Source of the DNA: Bdellovibrio sp. ZAP7
GTDB taxonomy: Bacteria; Bacteroidota; Bacteroidia; Flavobacteriales; Flavobacteriaceae
NCBI GenBank assembly: GCA_943324165.2
Contig: CALPKO020000129.1
Span: 1 to 5,361 of the forward strand
DNA: 5,361 bases
Reading direction: 5' to 3'
In this document: piece by piece, positions 1 through 5,361 of the stretch
How the letters are laid out: every line of letters starts with the position of its first letter
How positions within the stretch are numbered: position 1 is the first letter of the stretch
The notes under the pieces: model-generated
Told to the model about the DNA's origin: nothing
The model's database searches: none
What the model saw: only the letters and a program-made list of their open reading frames with translations
Translations under genes and position numbers: made by a program

Positions 1-651
1 ACGTTACCCAACATAGGTTTTGAAAGACATCCTTTGGCTTATTTGGTCGAAGCTGCCGATGATATTTGTTACACCATTATCGATTTTGAAGATGGAATTA
101 ATCTTGGTTTGGTTTCGGAAGATTATGCTTTAGAATATTTGATAAAATTAGTAAAAGACAATATTGATGCTGCAAAATACCATTTGTTGATAACCAAAGA
201 AGATAGAATTAGTTATTTGCGTGCTTTGGCAATTGGCAGTTTGATTAACGATGCAGTAGCTGTTTTTATCGAAAATGAAGCAGCCATTTTGAAAGGCAAT
301 TTTCCGCATGCATTGATGGACAAAAGCAAATACAAAGCGCAAATGGATGACATTATTAAATTGAGTGTCAAAAACATTTATAACAGCCGTGAAGTAATAG
401 AAAAAGAAATTGTTGGCTATCAGATCATTCAAACTTTGTTGGATAAATTTATTACTGCATTTAACAACAAATTCAATGGCACATGTTCTAATTACGACCA
501 TTTAGTGCTCAAAATGTTACCCGAAAAATTCCACGTAGAAAAGCAAAATCTTTATGACAGGTTACTTCATATTTGCAATTATATATCGCTGTTAACGGAC
601 GGAAATGCTTTAGAATTGTACGAAATGTTTAACGGAAAAAAGAAAATGTAA
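1..651 (+). CDS. dgt: dGTP triphosphohydrolase (dGTPase), C-terminal part, 5' truncated by the window
   Basis: The frame is open from base 1, so the true start lies upstream; the TTG at 34 is internal because conserved residues precede it. The 216 visible residues begin TLPNIGFERHPLAYLVEAAD and include AADDICYTIIDFEDGI (fragment residues 18-32). In HD-domain dGTPases the aspartate of this AADD motif is the last metal ligand of the H...HD...D site. The family hydrolyses dGTP, and often other dNTPs, to the nucleoside plus triphosphate, which influences dNTP pools in the cytoplasm. The remaining part is helical, as in the family's C-terminal region, and ends NGKKKM before TAA. The upstream H and HD ligands are outside the window, so activity cannot be judged fully. 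Full-length proteins are about 440-450 residues, so roughly half is present. It converges on the ileS-dksA operon and shares the hairpin at 690-718. Family assignment is confident; exact substrate range is inferred. Confidence 0.9.
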   Translation, partial: TLPNIGFERHPLAYLVEAADDICYTIIDFEDGINLGLVSEDYALEYLIKLVKDNIDAAKYHLLITKEDRISYLRALAIGSLINDAVAVFIENEAAILKGNFPHALMDKSKYKAQMDDIIKLSVKNIYNSREVIEKEIVGYQIIQTLLDKFITAFNNKFNGTCSNYDHLVLKMLPEKFHVEKQNLYDRLLHICNYISLLTDGNALELYEMFNGKKKM

Positions 652-689
652 ACCATTTTAAATTTGAATCTTACTCATTATAAAAACGC

Positions 690-718
690 AAAAAGCCACA
701 ATTTCATTGTGGCTTTTT
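690..718. terminator. bidirectional intrinsic terminator between convergent genes
   Basis: A perfect 13-bp stem has arms 690-702 and 706-718 around the loop TTC. The core is AAAGCCACAAT paired with ATTGTGGCTTT, with A-runs on the left flank and T-runs on the right. It therefore gives a hairpin followed by a U-tract in either direction. It lies 38 bases after the dgt stop and 16 bases after the dksA-like stop (on the - strand), which suits a shared terminator for both transcription units. Confidence 0.88.
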
Positions 719-734
719 AAATAATTAATCTTTT

Positions 735-1115
735 TTATCTTTGTGCGATTTTAGATTCCATGCTCATTGTCGCATGAGGAACAACCATCAAACGCGCTTT
801 ACTTATTAATTTCCCTGAAACTTTACAAACGCCATACGTTTTATTCTCCACACGGAAAAGTGCATTTTTCAAATCGCGAATAAACTTTTCTTGGCGAATT
901 GCCAATTGCGAATTGGCTTCTTTGCTCATCGTTTCACTTCCTTCTTCAAAAGCTTTGAAAGTTGGTGAAGTATCATCTGTTCCGTTGTTTAAGTCGTTCA
1001 TGTAAGCACTTTTTATCAAATCTAAATCGGTTTGTGCTTTATTAATTTTTTTGATAATCAATTCTTTAAATTCTGCTAAATCTGCATCAGAATACCTTGC
1101 AATTTCATCTACCAT
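735..1115 (-). CDS. TraR/DksA-family RNA polymerase-binding regulator, zinc finger degenerate
   Basis: This 126-residue protein has a charged helical N-terminal half (about residues 10-90) matching the DksA coiled-coil hairpin. A C-terminal block follows, YGVCKVSGKLISKARLMVVP then HATMSMESK, aligning with the C4 zinc-finger segment of DksA. Only Cys97 is left; the positions of the other three cysteines are Ser100, Ser118 and Ser121. Known DksA proteins enter the RNA polymerase secondary channel and, with ppGpp, adjust initiation at rRNA and amino-acid genes. From memory, cysteine-poor versions are usual in Bacteroidota, so this is probably a lineage form and not a broken gene. No clear DxxDxA tip motif is visible, so the effect on polymerase may differ. 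The ATG lies six bases after the ileS stop with no strong Shine-Dalgarno, suggesting co-transcription and translational coupling. A function in transcription control is inferred from the family. Confidence 0.85.
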   Translation of the reverse strand: MVDEIARYSDADLAEFKELIIKKINKAQTDLDLIKSAYMNDLNNGTDDTSPTFKAFEEGSETMSKEANSQLAIRQEKFIRDLKNALFRVENKTYGVCKVSGKLISKARLMVVPHATMSMESKIAQR

Positions 1116-1121
1116 TTTTTG

Positions 1122-4100
1122 TTATTTTGATATTAATAATTTTGTTTTTATTTCGTCAAATTCTATTTCAATTCCATTTTTGAAATCATCTTCAAAAACC
1201 AATTCATTGGTTAATGTTTCCGATTTTATATAAGACAAATTGCTAATAATAGCATGTTCTAAATCGCCATTTCGTTGCAATTTAACCTTTATTTTGTCTG
1301 TAACTTCAAAACCTGAATCTTTTCTCGCGTTTTGAATTCTGTTGACTAATTCTCGCGCAATTCCTTCTTGTTTCAGTGCTTCGGTTAAGGTGATGTCGAG
1401 TGCAACAGTAATTCCATTGGCATTTGCAACCAACCAACCTTCTATATCTTGAGAAGAAATTTCTACTTCTTCTAGTGATAAAATTACTGTATTTTCTCCA
1501 ACTACAATATTGATGCTACCTTCCTTGTCTAATTCATTAATTTGACTGGCCGAAAAAGCTTGTATTTCTTTGGCAATCAAACCCATATCCTTTCCAAATC
1601 GAGGACCTAGGGCTTTGAAATTTGGCTTAATATTTTTGACCAAAATTCCAGAATCATCATCCAAAAGCACGATTTCTTTCACGTTAACTTCCGCTTTTAT
1701 AAGGTCAGAAACAGCTTCAATTTCAGCCCTTTGGCTTTCGTCAAGTACCGGAATCATTACCTTTTGCAACGGCTGACGCACTTTGATCATTTCCTTTTTA
1801 CGAAGCGATAAAACCAACGATGAAATGGTTTGTGCTTTTTGCATTTTACTCTCTAACGATTTATCAACAAAGTTTTCAACGTATTTTGGAAATTCCGCCA
1901 AATGTACGCTGGTATATTTTTCTGACTGTGTAGATAAAGTTAAATCTCTGTAAAGTTTATCCATGAAAAACGGTGCAATTGGCGCTCCTAATTTGCTTAT
2001 GGTCAACAAACAAGTGTATAAAGTTTGATAAGCTGCGATTTTATCTTGGGCATACTCTCCTTTCCAAAAGCGACGACGACACAAACGCACGTACCAATTG
2101 CTCAAATTTTCTTGAACAAAATCCGAAATGGCACGAGCCGCTTTTGTTGGTTCATAATCGGCATAATAGGCATCAACATTTTTTATCAAAGTATTCAATT
2201 CAGAAATAATCCATTTATCAATTTCTGGTCTTTCGTTCAAAGGAATTTCAGCCTCTTCATACTTAAAATTATCGATGTTGGCATAAAGCGCAAAAAACGA
2301 ATAAGTGTTGTATATAGTCCCAAAAAACTTACGGCGCACTTCTGCAATTCCTTCTAAATCAAACTTTAAGTTGTCCCATGGATTTGCGTTGGCGATCATA
2401 TACCAACGTGTCGCATCCGGACCATATTCGGCTAAAGTTGTGAATGGATCAACGGCATTGCCCAAACGTTTCGACATTTTTTGTCCGTTTTTGTCTAAAA
2501 CCAATCCGTTTGAAACTACATTTTTATAGGCAATCCGGTCAAAAACCAATGTTGAAATCGCATGAAGGGTATAAAACCAACCGCGTGTCTGGTCAACACC
2601 TTCGGCTATAAAATCTGCACAAGCCCATCCTAAATCCTTCCCGAAGGGAAGGACTTCCTCAACAGACTTGACAGAAGAACGTAAATTTAATTCATTAAGA
2701 ATTTCTTTTAAAACCCCTTCAATGTTACCTAGGACTTCTTCATTTTTAAATCTGATCACCTTATACCCAAATTCATTTTCAAGAATTTCTGTTCTTAAAG
2801 CATCAGCTTCAATTATTTTTAGCCTTGTATGATATCCACCATCAACTTCCACTATCAATTTTCTATCTAAACACACAAAATCAGCTATAAATTGGTCAAT
2901 AATATGCTGTTTCCTGAATTTAAAACTTTCCAGTTTTTTTCCTTTCAAAGAAAGCCATAAAGCTTTTTCTGCTTGAGTCGGATTAGCTTTGTTTTTTTCT
3001 TTTAATTCTTTTAAAAGTGGATAAATAGATGCTCTTGCGGTTTCATATTTATTCTTTTGCGACTCCCCTCCCTTTGGGAGGGGTTGGGGGTGGGCTGGAT
3101 TTTCAAACGGATAATGCCATTGTGCATAAGGCATCGCTCCTGAATCAAACCAAACGTCAATCAAGTCAGCTTCTCGTTTCATTGGTTTACCGGAAGGGGA
3201 AACTAACGTAATCGTATCAACAACGTTTTTATGTAAATCGACTAAATCGTAGTTTGCCTCCGACATATTTCCGATTTCAAAACCTTTAAACGGATTAGCA
3301 TTGGACAATCCAGCGGCGATTGATTTTTCGATTTCGTTGTACAATTCTTCTACAGAACCAATTAAAATTTCTTCTGTTCCGTCTTCTGTTCTCCAAATTG
3401 GCAATGGAATTCCCCAATACCGTGAACGTGATAAATTCCAATCGTTGGCATTTTTCAACCAGTTTCCGAAACGACCTTCGCCAGTTGCTTTTGGTTTCCA
3501 GTTGATGGTTTCGTTCAAATCATACATTCTGTCTCTGATTGCAGTCACTTTTATAAACCAAGAATCCAATGGATAATACAAAATTGGTTTGTCAGTTCGC
3601 CAACAGTGTGGATAACTGTGGACGTATTTCTCTACTTTAAAAGCTTTATTTTCTTCTTTTAATTGGATAGCAATCTCAACATCGGCAGAGCGTTCTGGCG
3701 CTTCGCCATCGTTATAATATTCATTTTTAACGTATTTACCAGAATAATTTCCTAAACCTTGAATGAACTTGCCTTGCAAATCTACCAACGGAACAGGATT
3801 GCCATTTTCATCTAAAACCAACATTGGCGGTACTTCTGGCGTTGCTTCTTTGGCTACTTTAGCGTCATCTGCACCAAAAGTTGGAGCGGTGTGCACAATT
3901 CCGGTTCCATCTTCCGTTGTAACGAAATCACCAGCAATTACCCTAAAGGCATTTTCAGCATTTTCGTAAGGCAACGCCAGTTTCATTAATTGCTCATATC
4001 GAATTCCGACTAAATCCGAACCTTTGCAATCCGCTAATATTTGATACGGAATCGGCCCCCTAGCCCCCGAAGGGGGAATAGCTTCAAACTTTGAGGATAA

Positions 4101-5039
4101 AACTTCAAAAGCTTCTAAACTCTCCGCTTGTTTGAAACCTTTCCCAAATTGTTTTCCAACTAAGTTTTTAGCTAAAATCACTTTTGCTGGTCGGAATGTG
4201 TACTGATTGAAAGTTTCAACCAAAACATAATCGATTTTCGGACCAACTGTCAATGCGGTGTTCGATGGTAAAGTCCATGGAGTAGTCGTCCAAGCTAGAA
4301 AGAAAGCCTCCCTCAGCCCCTCAGAAGGAGGGGAGCCAAGACGAAACGCTTTAGAAACCGTATTTTCGTTCGTTCCCCCTTCGGGGGTTAGGGCTCTAAA
4401 TTGAGCAACTACAGTAGTATCTGTAACATCTCTATAACTTCCGGGTTGGTTCACTTCATGCGAAGACAAACCTGTTCCCGCTTTTGGAGAATACGGCTGA
4501 ATGGTGTAACCTTTGTACATCAAATCTTTGTTATAGATTTCTTTCAAAAGCCACCAAACCGACTCCATGTATTTCGATTTGTAGGTAATGTAAGGATCTT
4601 GCATGTCTACCCAATAGCCCATTTTTTCGGTCAAATCGTTCCAAACATCCGTGTAGCGCATAACGGTTCTTTTGCATGCCTCGTTATACTCTTCGATAGA
4701 AATTGTCTTTCCGATGTCTTCTTTGGTAATACCCAATTCTTTCTCGGTTCCCAATTCTACTGGTAAACCATGCGTATCCCAACCTGCTTTTCGTTTAACT
4801 TGAAAGCCCTTTTGGGTTTTGTATCGACAAAAAATATCTTTAATTGCACGCGCCATCACGTGGTGAATGCCCGGCAAACCATTGGCGGAAGGCGGTCCTT
4901 CAAAAAAAACGAATGGAGTTGCTCCCTCACGCGAAGTGACGGATTGTTCAAATATGTTTTCTTTTTTCCAGAAATCAAGCACTTCCGTTGCAACATTTGG
5001 CAAGTCAAGTCCTTTGTATTCAGTAAATTTTGTATTCAT
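1122..5039 (-). CDS. ileS: isoleucyl-tRNA synthetase (IleS2-like) with an in-frame DUF559 nuclease insertion
   Basis: Class I synthetase that charges tRNA-Ile with isoleucine and edits misactivated valine in the cytoplasm. Motifs in order: PPSANGLPGIHH (49-60), the HIGH region in its GIHH form; GWDTHGLPVE (86-95); CP1 editing-domain signatures TTTPWTLPSN (251-260) and GTGIVHTAPTFGADD (378-392); DWNLSRSRYWGIPLP (533-547); DVWFDSG (628-634); KMSKR (854-858); then the helical anticodon-binding domain with NWYVRLCRRRFW (981-992) and a C-terminal domain to residue 1305. All catalytic signatures are present, so this is not an obvious pseudogene. I expect about 1,120-1,140 residues. The excess is at 216-245, about 321-330 and 649-806, each coinciding with GC-rich palindromic repeats; the last also contains a complete DUF559 nuclease domain. 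The ATG at 5039 begins the standard MNTKFTEYKGL N-terminus. ileS is the first gene of an operon with the dksA-like gene. Whether the fused protein is stable and fully active is not known from sequence. Confidence 0.96.
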   Translation of the reverse strand: MNTKFTEYKGLDLPNVATEVLDFWKKENIFEQSVTSREGATPFVFFEGPPSANGLPGIHHVMARAIKDIFCRYKTQKGFQVKRKAGWDTHGLPVELGTEKELGITKEDIGKTISIEEYNEACKRTVMRYTDVWNDLTEKMGYWVDMQDPYITYKSKYMESVWWLLKEIYNKDLMYKGYTIQPYSPKAGTGLSSHEVNQPGSYRDVTDTTVVAQFRALTPEGGTNENTVSKAFRLGSPPSEGLREAFFLAWTTTPWTLPSNTALTVGPKIDYVLVETFNQYTFRPAKVILAKNLVGKQFGKGFKQAESLEAFEVLSSKFEAIPPSGARGPIPYQILADCKGSDLVGIRYEQLMKLALPYENAENAFRVIAGDFVTTEDGTGIVHTAPTFGADDAKVAKEATPEVPPMLVLDENGNPVPLVDLQGKFIQGLGNYSGKYVKNEYYNDGEAPERSADVEIAIQLKEENKAFKVEKYVHSYPHCWRTDKPILYYPLDSWFIKVTAIRDRMYDLNETINWKPKATGEGRFGNWLKNANDWNLSRSRYWGIPLPIWRTEDGTEEILIGSVEELYNEIEKSIAAGLSNANPFKGFEIGNMSEANYDLVDLHKNVVDTITLVSPSGKPMKREADLIDVWFDSGAMPYAQWHYPFENPAHPQPLPKGGESQKNKYETARASIYPLLKELKEKNKANPTQAEKALWLSLKGKKLESFKFRKQHIIDQFIADFVCLDRKLIVEVDGGYHTRLKIIEADALRTEILENEFGYKVIRFKNEEVLGNIEGVLKEILNELNLRSSVKSVEEVLPFGKDLGWACADFIAEGVDQTRGWFYTLHAISTLVFDRIAYKNVVSNGLVLDKNGQKMSKRLGNAVDPFTTLAEYGPDATRWYMIANANPWDNLKFDLEGIAEVRRKFFGTIYNTYSFFALYANIDNFKYEEAEIPLNERPEIDKWIISELNTLIKNVDAYYADYEPTKAARAISDFVQENLSNWYVRLCRRRFWKGEYAQDKIAAYQTLYTCLLTISKLGAPIAPFFMDKLYRDLTLSTQSEKYTSVHLAEFPKYVENFVDKSLESKMQKAQTISSLVLSLRKKEMIKVRQPLQKVMIPVLDESQRAEIEAVSDLIKAEVNVKEIVLLDDDSGILVKNIKPNFKALGPRFGKDMGLIAKEIQAFSASQINELDKEGSINIVVGENTVILSLEEVEISSQDIEGWLVANANGITVALDITLTEALKQEGIARELVNRIQNARKDSGFEVTDKIKVKLQRNGDLEHAIISNLSYIKSETLTNELVFEDDFKNGIEIEFDEIKTKLLISK
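2623..2653 (+). repeat. GC palindromic repeat, end of the nuclease element (C-arm on + strand)
   Basis: A C-rich outer arm GCCCATCCTAAA (2623-2634) is followed by an 8-bp perfect hairpin: TCCTTCCC (2635-2642), loop GAA, GGGAAGGA (2646-2653). Read on the coding strand it gives LPFGKDLGWA of IleS. It is the inverted partner of the repeat at 3065-3095. Confidence 0.85.
2688..3050 (-). other. DUF559 (Vsr-like, PD-(D/E)XK-fold) endonuclease domain, IleS residues 664-784
   Basis: The segment opens with KYETARASIYPLLKELKEKN, then NPTQAEKALWLSLKG, FKFRKQHIIDQFIADFVCLD, KLIVEVDGGYH and YKVIRFKNEEVL. This is the pattern of DUF559 proteins, a Vsr-related nuclease family. Candidate catalytic residues are all present: Asp720 (IADF), Glu731 and Asp733 in EVDGGYH, and His737, plus the conserved FKFRKQH and VIRFKNEEV. 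The domain appears full length compared with free-standing DUF559 proteins of about 120 residues. It has no methionine, and no ATG, GTG or TTG codon occurs in frame from residue 648 to Trp695, so it seems to be made only as part of IleS. Biochemical roles of DUF559 proteins are poorly defined; DNA cleavage or nicking is inferred from the fold. Confidence 0.85.
3065..3095 (-). repeat. GC palindromic repeat, other end of the nuclease element (C-arm on - strand)
   Basis: On the + strand: CCCCTCCC (3065-3072), loop TTT, GGGAGGGG (3076-3083), then a G-rich arm to TGGGC at 3095. Compared with the partner at 2623-2653 the stem differs at two base pairs, and each is changed on both sides, so pairing is kept. 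It is translated as AHPQPLPKGG in IleS. The run 3076-3094 also fits a four-tract G-quadruplex pattern on the + strand. Confidence 0.88.
4055..4077 (+). repeat. solo GC palindromic repeat inside the IleS editing domain
   Basis: The C-rich arm GCCCCCTAG (4055-4063) is followed by CCCCC (4064-4068), loop GAA, GGGGG (4072-4076), then A. It matches the family layout (GCC arm, TAG/TAA, hairpin with GAA loop) and is nearly the same as the unit at 4375-4394 in reverse. It is translated as PPSGARGP (IleS 322-329). No inverted partner is visible nearby, so it is a single copy or a remnant. Confidence 0.82.
4306..4394. mobile_element. 89-bp doublet of inverted GC hairpin repeats, REPIN/MITE-like, inside ileS
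   Basis: The left unit is a GCCTCCCTCAG arm (4306-4316), then CCCCTCA (4317-4323), loop GAA, GGAGGGG (4327-4333), with one mismatch at the pair closing the loop. The right unit is inverted: CCCCC (4375-4379), loop TTC, GGGGG (4383-4387), TTAGGGC (4388-4394). The C-rich arms face outward, as in the nuclease element. The 41-bp spacer has a further inverted pair ACGAAA (4341-4346) and TTTCGT (4364-4369). The element encodes IleS residues 216-245 at the entry to the editing domain, between VAQF and FFLAWTTTPWTL. It carries no gene of its own, so it would be non-autonomous if mobile. Confidence 0.75.
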
Positions 5040-5064
5040 TTTATGCTTTTCTAAAATCGATTTG

Positions 5065-5072
5065 CGAAAGTA
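5065..5072 (-). promoter_or_regulatory. candidate -7 box of the ileS promoter
   Basis: On the - strand the octamer is TACTTTCG, one base from the Bacteroidota sigma-ABfr -7 consensus TAnnTTTG, followed by CAAATCG. It lies 25 bases upstream of the ileS ATG, giving a short leader. No clear -33 TTG is present at the right distance, so support is moderate. The leader before the ATG is A-rich (AGAAAAGCATAAA) without a strong Shine-Dalgarno, as is usual in this phylum. Confidence 0.45.
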
Positions 5073-5133
5073 AGAAATTGTGGTGAGTTTTATATCATTT
5101 CTTGCATTAGAAAATAGTTTTCAGGATATAGTT

Positions 5134-5182
5134 TTCAAGTTTCAAGTATCAAGGTTTTAGGTTTTAGGTTTGAGGTTTGAGA
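5134..5182 (+). repeat. degenerate 7-bp tandem array (seven units)
   Basis: Seven consecutive heptamers: TTCAAGT, TTCAAGT, ATCAAGG, TTTTAGG, TTTTAGG, TTTGAGG, TTTGAGA. The same periodicity seems to start earlier, since ATAGTTTTCA occurs at 5114-5123 and again at 5128-5137, a 14-base step. The gradual change from unit to unit looks like slippage-driven growth. No gene or known binding site is recognised. Confidence 0.8.
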
Positions 5183-5233
5183 AATATTTAGATTAATTAA
5201 CCTAAACTATAAAAACAACGATTTTTATTCACC

Positions 5234-5361
5234 AGCACAAAATCAAAAATCATCAATCTTTAATCTACAATCAAAAATTTTTTTATTTCCTAGCACAAAA
5301 TCAAAAATCGTTAATCTACAATCAAAAATCTTTTTATTTCCTAGCACAAAATCAAAAATCA
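5234..5361 (+). repeat. 51-58-bp AT-rich tandem repeat, cut by the window end
   Basis: AGCACAAAATCAAAAATC occurs identically at 5234-5251, 5292-5309 and 5343-5360, giving steps of 58 and 51 bases. Between copies comes TTAATCTACAATCAAAAAT and a T-rich tract ending ATTTCCT. The first unit is longer by seven bases. The array continues beyond the window, so the copy number is unknown. Shorter AATC-based sub-repeats run inside each unit. Confidence 0.85.

Larger units (their letters stand above)
2623..3095 (-). mobile_element. 473-bp element: DUF559 endonuclease between inverted hairpin repeats, inserted in ileS
   Basis: The element interrupts IleS between FEN (645-647) and ADFIAEGVDQTRGW (808-821), two stretches that in relatives are separated by only about ten residues. 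Its ends are inverted copies of one repeat: GCCCATCCTAAAT plus a hairpin at 2623-2653 on the + strand, and GCCCACCCCCAAC plus a hairpin at 3065-3095 on the - strand. About 24 of the 31 aligned end positions match. Between them is one continuous reading frame in phase with ileS on both sides, encoding the nuclease domain. No target-site duplication is obvious. The mechanism of movement is not known to me. The arrangement suggests an autonomous member of a repeat family whose shorter members also sit in this gene (4306-4394, 4055-4077). Boundaries are set by repeat symmetry and could be off by several bases. Confidence 0.75.
5040..5361. other. gene-free region upstream of ileS
   Basis: No convincing coding frame is present on either strand. 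From ileS outward it contains the A-rich leader and candidate promoter (5040-5072), the 7-bp array (5114-5182), a short AT-rich gap with TTAATTAA, and the long tandem repeat (from 5234). I see no tRNA, T-box or riboswitch. Confidence 0.7.

Noticed and set aside
2623..3095. Intein within IleS
   Set aside because: The insert lacks an N-terminal Cys/Ser splicing block, the TxxH block and a terminal His-Asn followed by Cys/Ser/Thr; its ends are repeat-derived Pro/Gly-rich peptides.
2623..3095. Group I or group II intron carrying a homing endonuclease
   Set aside because: The insert is open in frame throughout and almost wholly coding, leaving no room for a ribozyme core; its 473-bp length also would not restore the frame if removed precisely at the repeat ends without a duplicated target.
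2610..3110. Target-site duplication around the nuclease element
   Set aside because: The flanks (CTGCACAA on the left, TGGATTTT on the right, + strand) share no convincing direct repeat; the empty site would have to be seen in a relative.
3029..3211. Plus-strand frame encoding a Gly/Pro-rich peptide (PLPLGGVGGG)
   Set aside because: It is the reverse reading of the palindromic repeat and adjacent ileS codons, without independent coding signs.
3697..3709. Short palindrome GGCGCTTCGCC as another family member
   Set aside because: It lacks the C-rich arm and encodes the native IleS sequence DGEAPERSADV, so it is ordinary coding sequence.
1122..5039. ileS as a pseudogene broken by insertions
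   Set aside because: No stop or frameshift occurs in 1305 codons, and the GIHH, editing, DSG and KMSKR signatures are all intact on both sides of every insertion.
5234..5361. CRISPR array
   Set aside because: The material between the identical 18-base segments is itself repeated, and the spacing varies by seven bases; there are no unique spacers and no cas genes.

Overview
The window is AT-rich and reads like a member of the Flavobacteriaceae, probably Flavobacterium or a close relative. The protein sequences have the Bacteroidota form: an IleS with GIHH in place of HIGH, a DksA-like protein that has lost its zinc cysteines, and a dGTPase carrying an AADDICY metal-binding motif. Start sites have A-rich leaders rather than strong Shine-Dalgarno sequences, and the best promoter candidate upstream of ileS resembles the Bacteroidota -7 box TAnnTTTG.

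Layout: bases 1-651 hold the C-terminal half of a dGTP triphosphohydrolase gene (+ strand, start outside the window). A perfect hairpin at 690-718 separates it from a convergent two-gene operon on the - strand. That operon is ileS (5039 to 1122) followed six bases later by a small TraR/DksA-family gene (1115 to 735). Bases 5040-5361, upstream of ileS, contain no gene; they hold a possible ileS promoter, a 7-bp-period array and a 51-58-bp tandem repeat.

The unusual part lies inside ileS. The gene is one uninterrupted frame of 1305 codons, while I expect roughly 1,120-1,140 for this clade. The excess comes from GC-rich palindromic repeats inserted in frame at three places. The largest insertion (2623-3095, 473 bp) carries a complete DUF559 (Vsr/PD-(D/E)XK-like) endonuclease domain, bounded by two inverted copies of a hairpin repeat. 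The two stems differ at two base pairs, and both differences are compensatory. An 89-bp doublet (4306-4394) has the same inverted-hairpin architecture without the nuclease, and a lone hairpin lies at 4055-4077. Together these look like one repeat family with an apparently autonomous nuclease-bearing form, a short non-autonomous form and a solo form. The layout is analogous to REP/REPIN elements with their RAYT transposases, but the associated enzyme is a different one. All copies are read through as part of an essential tRNA synthetase whose catalytic motifs remain intact.
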